DNA from: Cernens ardua
Lineage (GTDB): Bacteria; Pseudomonadota; Gammaproteobacteria; Pseudomonadales; Halomonadaceae
Direction of reading: 5' to 3'
DNA: 64,000 nt
Assembly: GCF_051251085.1 (NCBI RefSeq)
Contig: NZ_JBPCZH010000003.1
Coordinates: 248,001 to 312,000, forward strand
Both the position numbers and the translations under genes were made by a program. Shown here in pieces: positions 36,738-47,700 of this stretch. Positions within the stretch are counted from its first letter, which is position 1; each line of letters begins with the position of its first letter. The notes under the pieces are model-generated. The model saw nothing but the letters and a program-made list of their open reading frames with translations. It did no database searches and was not told the origin of the DNA.

Positions 36738-38285
36738 TCACGAGTCCAGTAAATCAGGATAATGCTTACCCAGAATAGTCTCATCAAGCGTAGCTGCCAT
36801 CACTTCATTCAAATCATAGCGATGCAGATTGTTTATTGCCCTTGCCAGCTCATTCAAGACTTTATCCTGCCGCGGAAGCTCCTCACCAAAGACCTCGTCA
36901 TATTCGAGAAACACTTCGGCTCGAAGCAAGGGATTTTCTCGCGTTACCCGACACAGGTTATATATCGTTTCCTTGTTAGGATCATCAATGCGCACTGCTG
37001 TCCCCGATTTATCCAGAAGAGCAAACCAGCGAATCCATGCAGCAATTGCAAGAATCGTGCATGGTGTATCCCGTCGTTCTGCCAAATTATAACGCATGGG
37101 CTCCAACAAACGAGTCGCTAGCTTTAGGGAACCATTGCGCCCAACCCGTCCTACTTCATGATGAATGGCCGGATTTTCAAAGCGCTCAAGTAGGTTGCCA
37201 ATATATTGATCCCGATGAAGACGCGACATCGGAACCGTGGGCCCCTGTTCTGACCGCATAAAACGTTCTGTCAGCCGCTTGATCAAAGGGTCCCCTATCG
37301 ATTCAGCAATCGTGTTATAGCCTGCAAGTGCCCCAATGTAGGCGAGTAGCATGTGCGTGCCATTAAGCAACCGTAATTTGGCAATTTCAAAAGGCTCAAC
37401 ATCCGAGACAAAACGGGCACCGGCCTCTTCCCATTTAGGACGTGGCCCATCGAAATCCTCTATTACCCAATCAAAAAAAGGTTCGGAAACTACGGGTGCC
37501 GCATCATGAACACCTAAAAGCGAATCAATGGCTTCTATATCCTTATCGGTTATAGAGGGCGCAATACGATCAACCATGGTATTGGGAAACTGGACATTAC
37601 GCTCAATCCAATCGACAAGGGAGTCGTCTTCAAGCCCGGCAAAATCCAAGACAGCTTGTCTCAGGGTACGCCCATTGGATGTCAGGTTATCGCAGCATAT
37701 AATGACAGGGGGAGTATGTCCGGCATCGCGTGTTAATTGAAGACCTCTCACTATCGATCCGATCGCCGTGGCAGGCCGCTCTGCCCCCACATCAGCCTGA
37801 ATCTGTTCATTCTGACTATCCAGACGATGCGTGGAAGGGTCAAGAAAATATCCACGGTCCGTGATGGTTAACGTTGCAATACGTGTTTCTGGTTCTGCCA
37901 GCCTAGCAGCCATACCCTGTTCGTCGGAGGGGGCATGGATGACTTCGGACAATGCTCCAATAATCTCAATGTGATCACGCTCTGCTGAACGCTCCACCAA
38001 TGAATAAAGCCCTTGTTGAGGGCGCAAGGCCTCAGGTGTATTAGGCCGAACCATACTGGCTGAAGCAATTCCCCAACGTAAACCTTCTCGCCCTTCAGCC
38101 TCAATGGCACGTTGGGTCGCCATCGCCTGGTGAGCGCGATGAAAGGCACCACATCCAAAGTGCAGGATACCTTTACCCAACTCATCTATGTCATACCGAG
38201 GCAAACGTAAATTATCAGGCAACCGGTTCAGCGTTGATCGTTGCAGGCGAGCCAATGGCGTTGACGTGGTGCTTTTCTGGTTCAT
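36738..38285 (-). CDS. Mannitol dehydrogenase-family oxidoreductase
   Basis: 515-residue polyol/hexuronate dehydrogenase of the long-chain mannitol dehydrogenase family (mannitol 2-dehydrogenase, fructuronate reductase UxuB, arabinitol dehydrogenase). N-terminal Rossmann start GILHFGCGAFHRAHQAMATQ; TLTITDRGYFLD; catalytic K-LRLLNGTHMLLAYIG (family KxxxxNxxH); VDRIAPSITD. GGAGG ribosome site. A perfect operator-like palindrome lies about 65 bases upstream. Mannitol versus other polyol not resolvable from sequence. Confidence 0.9.
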   Translation of the reverse strand: MNQKSTTSTPLARLQRSTLNRLPDNLRLPRYDIDELGKGILHFGCGAFHRAHQAMATQRAIEAEGREGLRWGIASASMVRPNTPEALRPQQGLYSLVERSAERDHIEIIGALSEVIHAPSDEQGMAARLAEPETRIATLTITDRGYFLDPSTHRLDSQNEQIQADVGAERPATAIGSIVRGLQLTRDAGHTPPVIICCDNLTSNGRTLRQAVLDFAGLEDDSLVDWIERNVQFPNTMVDRIAPSITDKDIEAIDSLLGVHDAAPVVSEPFFDWVIEDFDGPRPKWEEAGARFVSDVEPFEIAKLRLLNGTHMLLAYIGALAGYNTIAESIGDPLIKRLTERFMRSEQGPTVPMSRLHRDQYIGNLLERFENPAIHHEVGRVGRNGSLKLATRLLEPMRYNLAERRDTPCTILAIAAWIRWFALLDKSGTAVRIDDPNKETIYNLCRVTRENPLLRAEVFLEYDEVFGEELPRQDKVLNELARAINNLHRYDLNEVMAATLDETILGKHYPDLLDS

Positions 38286-38350
38286 AAAGGACCTCCGCGC
38301 CCCACTTTTTATAACAGTAGAATTTTTGCGTTTCGATGATATAGCGAAAA

Positions 38351-38369
38351 TGTAAAATACTGTTTTACA
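38351..38369 (-). promoter_or_regulatory. Perfect inverted repeat, putative operator
   Basis: TGTAAAA-N5-TTTTACA, 66 bases upstream of the mannitol-dehydrogenase-family ATG. The size and symmetry are typical of LacI/GntR-type operators. No regulator gene is adjacent. A second palindrome TAGTCTAGACTA lies at 38378-38389. Confidence 0.5.
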
Positions 38370-38943
38370 ATTAATCTTAGTCTAGACTATTCAAAACATG
38401 CTTGGTTGCGAAACAGTAGAAGACTTTAGATGTAGACCTTATGTGCCATCTAAACATGGCCGCCTCCTTCAAAAAGACTACATATATAATGGGCCGTTAT
38501 ATAACCGTCAATAGAGTGCTGAAAAGTACAAAAAATAACAAACGATCACCTACGATAAATGGCTACATCTCACGTCTCGTCAGGTTTTGTAATCGTCACA
38601 GGGCTCTCAGACTCCATCCATTTATCGCAACAAACCTCTCTGCAAAAAGCACTTCAAGAGCGCTTTGTGCTTATTTCCACTCGTTTAGGAACTATAATTC
38701 GAACAGTGTTGCCAAATATAATTACATTGCTTCTTGTGAAAAGTATATTCACGTACATTTAGATACGAATTTATAACCCTCAGAACATGGATGTGTGATA
38801 ATTTATCTTGAAATTGAGGATGTTATGGGACGGGGACACTCATCCGTGTTGTTTAAATATCTTTTACATCTTTTTTGGTCTATACGATAAAGACCTTTCT
38901 ATCCACACACTGTTGGGGACTTGTGTACGCTTCGACTTTGGCG
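38370..38943 (+). other. Long AT-rich region upstream of the kpsC operon
   Basis: About 570 bases without a convincing gene; two overlapping open frames (38441-38776 and 38559-38762) have no family and poor start signals. Probably contains the promoter of the capsule/PKS operon. I looked for a JUMPstart/ops element (GGCGGTAG) as used by RfaH and did not find one. Confidence 0.45.
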
Positions 38944-41004
38944 ATGAACGCTGCCGGTTTTTTTTCCAGAGGTATCCTGCGCTGGGATGCTGTGCCCGTA
39001 CTTTTGTCTGAATTTACCCAATTCAGACATATGCGTACAAAATCAGCACCCAAAGTGGATGCGATTATAGGCTGGGGGGCCAAGCCCACCAGTGAGATCG
39101 CGCGTGCCTATGCAAATCATCACCAACTACCTTACATTGCCATCGAAGACGGCTTTTTGCGCTCGTACGGATTGGGTGTTGAAAAGAACCAACCCCAAAG
39201 CCTGGTCATTGATCATACCGGTATCTATTACGATGCCTATCGCCCCTCTGATCTTGAAAACATGTTACGCGATGTGGATTTTTCAACTGAAGATCTTAAT
39301 CGAGCCAAGAATGCCATCACTCGTATAAGACATAACCACCTCAGCAAATATAACAGTGCGCCCGATCACCTTCCTGATGAAGTAAAGTCGTATTCTTCAT
39401 GCGTTCTGGTTGTTGATCAAACGCGAGACGATGCGTCAGTAACATTAGGCATGGGTAGCCCTTCACGTTTTGAAGCCATGCTGAATTATGCCCTCGAACG
39501 GCACCCGAAGTCCCAGATCCTGATCAAGGTGCATCCGGATGTTGCCAAGGGACATCGCCGCGGTTATTTATCGGAGATATCACTGCCCTCGCGTTGCACA
39601 CGTCTCGATGAGGCTTTGAATCCATGGCCACTATTGGAGCAGGTAGAAGCTGTACACGTAATGACCAGCCAGACAGGCTTTGAAGCCTTGATGGCAGGAT
39701 GCCATGTGATATGCCATGGCATGCCTTTTTATGCAGGGTGGGGATTAACAGAGGATCAGTTGTCTTGTGATCGCCGAAACCGCAAGAGGACCCTGGAAGA
39801 GGTATTTGCTGCTGCCTATTTACGTTATAGCCGTTACTATAATCCTTATACCCGTAAACAATGTGAGCTTGAGCAAACCATCGATCTATTGGCAGATCAA
39901 AAGAGACAAAGTGAGCGTACAACAGGCGCATGGGCTATATATGGCATGTCAGGCTGGAAGCGAGGCTTCATTCATCATTTTCTTGGCCCCAAAGCGCGCG
40001 TTCGTTATATCAATGCACCTTCTCGTTGGCATAAAGCATCTGATCAGCAAACGCTGATACCAGATGAGAACCTGCTTGTGTGGGGACACAAGGATTATTC
40101 ATCCTTACTCGAGCAAAATCCGAGGCTTTTGCAACATCATAAAATTACTCGGATGGAAGATGGATTCATTCGCTCCGTTGGGTTGGGCGCGGATCTGATA
40201 CGTCCATGCTCTCTCGTGTTGGATTCCAAAGGGATCTATTATGATGCCTCTGCGCCAAGTGATCTTGAATACTTGCTGCAGAACACCCATTTTTCCGACG
40301 ATATGCTTGCGCGTGCAGATCGGCTACGCCATCTACTGATAAAGCTCAAGCTGTCAAAATACAATGTGGGTAATTCGGCTTCATTCACATTGCCAAGAGA
40401 TAAAAAAATCATCCTTGTCCCTGGGCAAGTTGAAAGTGATGCGTCTATCCGGCACGGCACTCAGCAGGTCTGTACCAATGCTGCACTGTTGGAACAGGTG
40501 CGTAAACGTAACCCTGGCGCGTTTATTGTTTATAAAGAACACCCGGATGTTACATCTGGCGGCCGTCTGGGGGCACTATCAGCAGAAGAGCATGAACTTT
40601 ACGATATGGATGCAACGGGTATTGATATTATTGAATTGCTCGATACTGTAGATTGCGTTCACACAATGAGTTCACTGACTGGCTTTGAAGCCTTATTGCG
40701 TCATATCCCCGTACACACATGGGGAAGCCCTTTTTATGCGGGCTGGGGATTAACAACCGAAGAATTACCGCTTAATGAATCGGCTGCAAAACGCCGTACA
40801 CGTCCTCTTTCCCTGAATGAGCTGGTCGCGGGGACTCTGCTCCTTTATCCAAATTATGTAGAACCCAACTCGGGCGATTTATGCAACCCTGAAACAATTA
40901 TTGAATTGATTTCCCGGCATGCAACTGGCCGTTCAACCCCTTCGCCCCGAGTGCGTTTTTGGCGGCTTTATCGACGTATTTTTGACAGGAATACGATACG
41001 ATGA
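38944..41004 (+). CDS. kpsC: Capsule beta-Kdo transferase KpsC
   Basis: About 686-residue KpsC homologue. Together with KpsS it builds the poly-beta-Kdo linker on lyso-phosphatidylglycerol that anchors group 2-type capsules. It is a tandem duplication of one domain, shown by IEDGFLRSYGLG...GIYYDA and MEDGFIRSVGLG...GIYYDASAPSDLE, each followed by LSKYN, VKVHPDV/YKEHPDV and TGFEAL...FYAGWGLT. I prefer ATG 38944 because GFFSRGILRW aligns with the E. coli start; the frame stays open to TTG 38875. The ribosome site is weak. Overlaps kpsS by four bases. Confidence 0.9.
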   Translation: MNAAGFFSRGILRWDAVPVLLSEFTQFRHMRTKSAPKVDAIIGWGAKPTSEIARAYANHHQLPYIAIEDGFLRSYGLGVEKNQPQSLVIDHTGIYYDAYRPSDLENMLRDVDFSTEDLNRAKNAITRIRHNHLSKYNSAPDHLPDEVKSYSSCVLVVDQTRDDASVTLGMGSPSRFEAMLNYALERHPKSQILIKVHPDVAKGHRRGYLSEISLPSRCTRLDEALNPWPLLEQVEAVHVMTSQTGFEALMAGCHVICHGMPFYAGWGLTEDQLSCDRRNRKRTLEEVFAAAYLRYSRYYNPYTRKQCELEQTIDLLADQKRQSERTTGAWAIYGMSGWKRGFIHHFLGPKARVRYINAPSRWHKASDQQTLIPDENLLVWGHKDYSSLLEQNPRLLQHHKITRMEDGFIRSVGLGADLIRPCSLVLDSKGIYYDASAPSDLEYLLQNTHFSDDMLARADRLRHLLIKLKLSKYNVGNSASFTLPRDKKIILVPGQVESDASIRHGTQQVCTNAALLEQVRKRNPGAFIVYKEHPDVTSGGRLGALSAEEHELYDMDATGIDIIELLDTVDCVHTMSSLTGFEALLRHIPVHTWGSPFYAGWGLTTEELPLNESAAKRRTRPLSLNELVAGTLLLYPNYVEPNSGDLCNPETIIELISRHATGRSTPSPRVRFWRLYRRIFDRNTIR

Positions 41005-42269
41005 ATAGCCAGCGCTCTTATTTATTACTTCAGGGCGTTTGCAGCCCTTTCTTCAGCGTGCTGGCAGACCATCTGATTTCTTGTGGGCATCAGGTAGTCA
41101 AGATAAATTTCAATGTGGGTGACCAGCTCTACTGGAGAACTAAAGCGCCTTCATACAATTGGCGTGGAAAATTGGAGGATCTCCCGGATTTTGTTACCAA
41201 TATATGGAAACAACACGGTATTACTGATCAAATTCTTTTTGGTGATTGTCGTCCTGTCCACAAGGGAATTATTCAAAAAGCTCGCGCGAGCGGTATTCGC
41301 AATCATGTCTTTGAAGAAGGTTACTTGAGACCCTATTGGATTACGCTTGAGCAGGAAGGCGTAAATGCCAATTCCATGTTACCCCGTAATTCCGATTGGT
41401 ATTTACGGGCGGCCGAGTACGTACCGAGGAGTAGCAGCCCAAAGCACAAAATTGCTTCTGCATTCAATACCAGAGCACTCCACGATGTGGCCTATCATTT
41501 GGGAGGCGCACTCAACCCTGTGCTCTTCCCACATTACAAGACCCATGCGGCACTGACAGCACCTCAGGAATATTTGGGCTATTTATGGCGTTTTGCTCGA
41601 CTCAGAAATTGCAAAAGACGCGATGAAGAGAAGATCAAAAAACTATTGGAAAGTGGTAGGCGGTATTTTTTTATACCTCTTCAATTGAATGGGGATTTTC
41701 AGGTTCGTCAACATTCTGCGTTCAGTGACATGAATGAACTCATGACCTACGTGTCAGAAACATTCGCTTTGCATGCCCCCAAAGACGCCATTCTGGTATT
41801 CAAAAACCATCCCTTGGATATGGGAATCACACCGCATGCGCAAGATGTTGAAAAGATAATAAAACATTATAATTTACAGGATAGAATCCTCTATCTTGAG
41901 ACAGGTAATTTAAACCAGCTCATACATCACAGCGAGGGTATGATTACCCTGAATAGCACTTGTGGACATGTCTCTTTAGCGGCTAAAAAACCTACGATTG
42001 CATTGGCCAATGCGATTTATAGCATGCCGGGACTTACTCATCAGGGGTCATTGGAGAGCTTTTGGTATACTCCACAGGCCCCCGACCCCAAGATTGTCGA
42101 TGCTTTCAGGCGAGTACTTACTCATACTGTTCAGGTCAACGGTGGATTTTACACACCAGATGGTATAGAACTGGCCGTCCGTAATTCAGTTTCACTTTTA
42201 GAAGCGGAACAGTCTCCGCTGGAGCAATTGTTATGTCAGATTCCCGAGTCGCTGTGCGCACTATCCTGA
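41001..42269 (+). CDS. kpsS: Capsule beta-Kdo transferase KpsS
   Basis: 422-residue KpsS homologue, which adds the first Kdo to lyso-phosphatidylglycerol. LLLQGVCSPFFSVLADHLISCGH at the N-terminus, FGDCRPVHKGI, FEEGYLRPYWITLEQEGVN, FFIPLQLNGDFQVRQHSAFSDM, FKNHPLDMG and TLNSTCGHVSLAAKKPTIALANAIYSMPGLTHQ. ATGA overlap with kpsC; the 3' end overlaps the SDR gene by 37 bases. Position matches RkpJ in the rhizobial K-antigen region. Confidence 0.94.
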   Translation: MNSQRSYLLLQGVCSPFFSVLADHLISCGHQVVKINFNVGDQLYWRTKAPSYNWRGKLEDLPDFVTNIWKQHGITDQILFGDCRPVHKGIIQKARASGIRNHVFEEGYLRPYWITLEQEGVNANSMLPRNSDWYLRAAEYVPRSSSPKHKIASAFNTRALHDVAYHLGGALNPVLFPHYKTHAALTAPQEYLGYLWRFARLRNCKRRDEEKIKKLLESGRRYFFIPLQLNGDFQVRQHSAFSDMNELMTYVSETFALHAPKDAILVFKNHPLDMGITPHAQDVEKIIKHYNLQDRILYLETGNLNQLIHHSEGMITLNSTCGHVSLAAKKPTIALANAIYSMPGLTHQGSLESFWYTPQAPDPKIVDAFRRVLTHTVQVNGGFYTPDGIELAVRNSVSLLEAEQSPLEQLLCQIPESLCALS

Positions 42270-43015
42270 TTACCGGAGCAACCGGTGCCATAGGGGGAGC
42301 GCTTGCGCGGGATTGGGCTGCTCCAGGTATTACACTTCATTTACATGGTCGTAATAAAACGGCATTGAAGACTTTGGGGCAAATCTGTCGGGATAAAGGT
42401 GCGAGTGTTGAGTTACATAGTGTTGATCTCACTGATGAGAAAGCACTCTTTCCATGGATTGATCACCTGGACAATACTACCCCCCTTGATTTGGCAGTCG
42501 CTGCAGCCGGTGTAAACACTCACCCCGTGGATGAATATGGTGAAAGCTGGGAAAACATCAAACCTTTGCTGGATATCAACCTGGTCGCCCCCATTGCGCT
42601 TTGTAACCGACTATCACCACGCATGCAGAAACGTGGACATGGGCAATTGGTGCTTATGAGCTCATTGGCTGGCTACTACGGGCTTCCCATCACTTCGGCA
42701 TATAGCGCCAGTAAAGCAGGTATTAAGGCCTATGGCGAAGGTCTTCGTGGTTGGCTGGCCCCGCATGGAGTAAAGGTCAACGTCATTATGCCCGGTTATG
42801 TGAAGTCCAAAATGTGTGATGAAATGCCTGGACCGAAGCCTTTTTTATGGTCACCCGAACGCGCTTCCGAATACATTCGAAAACGTTTAGTCAAGAACAA
42901 GGCGCGCATCAGCTTCCCATTCCCCTTGAATTTCGGTACCTGGTGGCTAGCCGTTCTTCCCGCATCGCTCTCACAGTGGATTTTAGGACTCATGGGTTAT
43001 GAGGATACCCATTGA
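42233..43015 (+). CDS. Short-chain dehydrogenase/reductase (RkpH-like)
   Basis: 260 residues. Rossmann glycine motif TGATGAIGGALARDW near residue 15, NAG-like AAAGVNTH, catalytic SSLAGYYGLPITSAYSASKAG (S, YxxxK), and a C-terminal hydrophobic tail. ATG 42233 with GGAG ten bases upstream starts inside kpsS, and the stop overlaps the next gene (TGATG). By position and partners it corresponds to RkpH: reduction of a ketone in lipid precursor synthesis, e.g. the 3-keto product of the alpha-oxoamine synthase, is a plausible inference. Confidence 0.9.
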   Translation: MSDSRVAVRTILITGATGAIGGALARDWAAPGITLHLHGRNKTALKTLGQICRDKGASVELHSVDLTDEKALFPWIDHLDNTTPLDLAVAAAGVNTHPVDEYGESWENIKPLLDINLVAPIALCNRLSPRMQKRGHGQLVLMSSLAGYYGLPITSAYSASKAGIKAYGEGLRGWLAPHGVKVNVIMPGYVKSKMCDEMPGPKPFLWSPERASEYIRKRLVKNKARISFPFPLNFGTWWLAVLPASLSQWILGLMGYEDTH

Positions 43016-44748
43016 TGTTGCTTTTTTCACTTTGGATGCCTCTAGTAGTGAGCCTTGTGCTCTGGTGTACTTTTGAGCAACTGCTTATCCCTCGCCCGCA
43101 CTCATGGATGAAACGCCCACGGTATGCCACTGCCATTGATGTGGGGACTTGGGCGTGTCTGTACGGTGGTTTTACGTTGCTACTGGAACGTGGCTGGTTC
43201 GCCACAATAATTCTGGGCGTCCTGCACATGGTGATTGTCCAAGTCAGCAATACTAAAGCGAATACGCTTCGGGAGCCCTTCCTGTGTCAGGACTTTGAAT
43301 ACTTTGTCGACATGGTCAAGCACCCCAGGATGTACCTTCCTTTCTTTGGTATTGGGCTAACCATCGTGTGTAGTCTGGCAGGTTTAGCGGTAATCATTGC
43401 CGGTTTCTGGTTGGAACCCTCTCTTTTTACTACCCATGGTTGGGGAGCACTTACTTCGGTACTGGGCATCATTATTGCTGGGGCTATCATATTAAGCAGA
43501 GGGCTCAAGGGGAGCCAATCTGATGTTGAACAAGAGCAAAAGGAAGGTCGATATCCACTCGATCCCAACGATGAGCTAATCCGATATGGCATGAGCACTC
43601 TTCTCTGGCGTCAGGGGAAAGAGCTTTTTATACCGCTATCCCCGTCTACTGCGCGCAAAGAGTATCAGGAGGAGATTTTGCCCTCTTCCAGTACCCATCA
43701 AACATCACGGCAGGATGCTATTTCGATACGAAATAGCGAAGAAAGACCAGAACAAGGGCTCCCGCATCTGGTCATTGTACAAAGCGAGTCCTTTTTCGAT
43801 CCCCGGCGTTGGTATCACGGTATCCGAAAAGATGTACTTGCCGAATGGGATAAGGTAGCTGCGCAGGCGGAAGTGCGAGGGCAATTGAAGGTTCCTGTAT
43901 GGGGTGCCAATACGGTACGCTCGGAATGTGCTTTTTTAACAGGACTGAGCGGTGGCGATTTAGGGGGCCATCGATTTAACCCTTATCACGTTCTGTCCCA
44001 CCAAAAAGTGCCTTCATTAATAACGCCCTTAAAAGCAAGTGGCTATCGCACTATTGCGATTCACCCTTATCCGGCCAGCTTTTACTTAAGGAACAAAGTC
44101 TTTCCCAATCTGGGTTTTGATGAATTTATTGATCTGAGTGAATTTTCCGATGATCAAAAAGATGGTCAATACACCAGCGATCTGGCATTGGCGGATACGG
44201 TAGATAAATTGTTGGAAAAGGCCGAGCAACCGCTACTGATCATGTTGATCACCATGGAAAATCATGGGCCTTTACATCTTGAGCATGCTCCCACCAATCC
44301 GGATCACTGGTACAGCGAATCTCCCGGCGCAGATTGTGACGATCTTGCCGTATATTTACGCCATTTACATAATAGCGGATTACTGGTAGAGCGCCTGACA
44401 CAAAGGCTGGGCGCCTGTAGCAAAAAAGAGGGCACTCAGGGTAAGAGAAGTCTTGATACCGATGATGGTGATCTCCCCCCCTCAACCCATACTCAAAGAG
44501 AAGGTATACTGTGCTTTTACGGAGACCATGTACCCATCATGGCCAGTACCTATAAGGCATTGGGGTATCCAGATGGTTTGACCGAATATTTTATTTGGTC
44601 AACACAGGGTAAGGGACACAAAACTCAGACTGTAGCCTCGATTGAAGATCTAGGTATCATGCTTCTTGATAGTGTTTCCTCCCATATCTCCCGAAATATT
44701 AAAGACGCCGACACGGCAGAACGCTCAGATACCGAGAATTATTCATGA
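43015..44748 (+). CDS. LTA-synthase/phosphoglycerol-transferase-like membrane phosphotransferase (RkpI-like)
   Basis: 577-residue alkaline phosphatase-superfamily protein. Five or so N-terminal membrane segments (residues 1-170), then a soluble extracytoplasmic domain: LVIVQSESFFDPRRW, the nucleophile threonine T300 in GANTVRSECAFLTGLSGG, and CFYGDHVPI (metal D-H). Equivalent enzymes transfer phosphoglycerol or phosphoethanolamine to lipids or glycans at the membrane surface. ATG 43015 (GAGGAT upstream) is preferred to TTG 43012; the ATGA overlap with the PKS implies coupling. RkpI is its positional analogue. Confidence 0.87.
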   Translation: MLLFSLWMPLVVSLVLWCTFEQLLIPRPHSWMKRPRYATAIDVGTWACLYGGFTLLLERGWFATIILGVLHMVIVQVSNTKANTLREPFLCQDFEYFVDMVKHPRMYLPFFGIGLTIVCSLAGLAVIIAGFWLEPSLFTTHGWGALTSVLGIIIAGAIILSRGLKGSQSDVEQEQKEGRYPLDPNDELIRYGMSTLLWRQGKELFIPLSPSTARKEYQEEILPSSSTHQTSRQDAISIRNSEERPEQGLPHLVIVQSESFFDPRRWYHGIRKDVLAEWDKVAAQAEVRGQLKVPVWGANTVRSECAFLTGLSGGDLGGHRFNPYHVLSHQKVPSLITPLKASGYRTIAIHPYPASFYLRNKVFPNLGFDEFIDLSEFSDDQKDGQYTSDLALADTVDKLLEKAEQPLLIMLITMENHGPLHLEHAPTNPDHWYSESPGADCDDLAVYLRHLHNSGLLVERLTQRLGACSKKEGTQGKRSLDTDDGDLPPSTHTQREGILCFYGDHVPIMASTYKALGYPDGLTEYFIWSTQGKGHKTQTVASIEDLGIMLLDSVSSHISRNIKDADTAERSDTENYS

Positions 44749-47700
44749 CAAAGAGAGTCGCCATTATTGGAGCGGCCTATCGCTTTCCGGGGGCTGCTAC
44801 CGCCGAAGAGTTTGATGCTGCTCTTCGCTCACAAAAGGACCTCGTGACTCAGGTTGCCAGTGACCGTTGGGATGCTGACGTTTTTCAGCATCCTGATCGT
44901 AACCATCCGGGAACCACTGTAAGTATGGCGGCAGGTAGTTTGGGCGATGTCAGTGGTTTCGATGCGGATTTTTTTGGAATTTCCCCGCGAGAAGCAGCGC
45001 AGTTGGATCCCCAGCAACGACTCATGCTGGAACTGACATGGGAAACGCTTGAGAACGCTGGTCTGCCTGCATCCGAAATACGTGGCAGTGACTGCGGCGT
45101 TTATCTGGGTGTGGCCGGATTGGATTACTCGTGGAGAATGGTAGAAGACCTCTCGGTCATTAGCACCACTACCGCTACCAGCAATGCCTCCAGTATCGTA
45201 GCCAACCGCCTATCCTACTTCTTCGATTTGCATGGGCCCAGCCTTTCGATTGATACCGCATGCTCATCAGCGATGGTGGCCTTTCATCAGGCCTGCCAAG
45301 CAATACGCAGCGGCGAAACCAATATGGCTCTGACGGGGGGGGTTAGCCTGCACCTTCATCCGTATGGCTTTATCATTTTTTCCAAGGCCAGCATGTTGTC
45401 GGCAAATGGACGCTGCCGTTCCTTCGATGCAGATGGCGATGGCTATGTACGCTCCGAGGGTGCAGGAATGTTCCTGCTCAAGGACCATGATCAGGCTATT
45501 GCAGATGGTGATCGGATCCTCGCTATCGTAGATGGTAGCGGAATGAATACCGATGGGAGCAAACAAGGGCTTACAGTGCCTAATCACGCGGCACAGAGCC
45601 GTTTGATGGCTCACACACTGGAGTCAGCTGGGCTGGTCCCGGATGATATTACTTATCTGGAAGCGCATGGCACGGGTACCTCAGTAGGTGACCCCATTGA
45701 GGCTCGAGCAATTGGTGAAGCCCTGGGGCAACACCGGCAATCCCCACTTCCCATAGGCTCGGTGAAAAGCAATCTTGGGCATATGGAAACGGCATCGGGT
45801 GTCGCGGGCCTTGCCAAGGCGTTACACGTCATTACTGAACGCGAAATTCCTGCCACGATCGGTATTCGTACACTCAACCCAAGACTCGAAAGCGAAGAGC
45901 GTAATATCGAGGTCATCACGGAGGCACGCACATTAGCTCCGACAGGCAGGATCGTCGTCGCTGTTAACTCTTTTGGTTTTGGCGGCTCGAATGCACATGT
46001 TATTCTCGAAAGTCCCGAAGTAACCGTCGAGACAGATGCCCCCAATGAGGCACGCACAGCTGAGCGGCATTCGTTAGAAAAACCGACGGCAGGCGTTCCA
46101 TTGCGGGTTACTGCACGTACGCCTGACGCACTACAGGACCAAGTGCGCCAGCTTCGTGATTTTATGCTGCACTCATTGAATCAGGATGAGAAAACTGTCT
46201 CCGACAACTTGCCAAAGATTGCCGCGGAACTGTGGTTCCGACGCGACCCCCTGAAACATGGCCTATTATTGTGGCCGCAAAGTATGGATGAGGCCATTGA
46301 CGGGCTCACTCATTTTCTGGATGAGAAAACCTCTCGCACTGCCCCAACCGGTGAACGGCTAACGACGTCTACCCCCAACGGCCCTGTATTTGCCTATTCA
46401 GGCAACGGATGTCAGTGGTTTACCATGGGTAAAGTGTTACTGGAATCATCAGCTGAATTCCGTAGCACTATTGATCATCTTGATACACTCTTCAAACCCA
46501 TCGGTGGTTTTTCACTGCGCGAGGAACTGGAAGGGCTCAACGGTGACCGACTCGAACTCACTGAAGTGGCACAGCCGACTTTGTTTGCTTTGCAGGTTGG
46601 GCTGACTCACCTACTTAACAGCCATGGCATCAGACCTTCAGCGGTCATCGGCCACAGCGTCGGTGAAGTGGCCGCCGCCTGGGCCAGTGGCGCACTCACG
46701 CTTGAACAGGCCGTCAACGTTATCTATCTACGCAGCTACCATCAGGGCATGACACGTGGATTGGGTGCCATGATGGCAGCTTCATTGACATTGAGTGAAC
46801 TCAAACAATGGCTGCAGGACGAGCGCTTTGATCGCGTCGAATTGGCTGGGCGCAATAGTGAAACCGGCGTTACGCTTGCCGGCCCCAACGATCAGATTCA
46901 GGCGCTTCAGCATGCCCTTTCAGAGCACAAACACTTCGCCAGGGTATTGCCTCTGGATTATGCATTTCATAGCGCAGCCATGGATAGCATCGAAGAAGGT
47001 CTGCTGAACGATTTGCGAGAGTTGTCGCCTCAAGATACGCGCATTCCCATGTATTCAAGTGTGACAGGAGATGAGATTGCAGGAACAGAGCTGACCGCCG
47101 AGTACTGGTGGGATAATATTCGCCAACCCGTGAACTTTCATCCGGCTATCAGTGAGCTGATTCAACAGGGCGCCAACGTCTTCACAGAAGTGGGCGCTCA
47201 CCCTGTCCTGCACCGTTATCTTACCGACACGCTCAAGGAGCTTGATCATCAAGGCCTGGTGATCGATACATTAGTTCGTCCCAAAACCGGCCAGATCGCC
47301 AGAGATTCACAGCACATAAACAAAGCGATTGCACAGCTTTGGTTAAGTGGCCTTCCTGTTCCTGCCGAGACATGGTTGTCTCGTGCAGCACCACGCGTGG
47401 ATCTACCTCACTATGTCTGGCAACGGACCAAACACTGGTATCAAAGTACAGGTGACACCACCGGCGTCGTACTTCGCCATTATGAACACCCATTACTGGG
47501 CTATCGATTGGCTGGGCATTCGCTGACATGGCAAAGCGACCTGGATACTCAACGTCTACCCTGGTTGGGTGGCCACGATGTTGGAGATAGTGTTGTCTTC
47601 CCGGCTGCTGGTTTTACAGAAATTGCGCTTGCAGCGGCAGCCGCGTGGCATGAACAATCTTTGATCGAGTTGGAAGCTGTCGAAATTGTTTCCCCCTTAC

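Noticed and set aside
38441..38776. Small open frames in the capsule upstream region
   Set aside because: They overlap each other, lack start signals, and show no recognisable protein.
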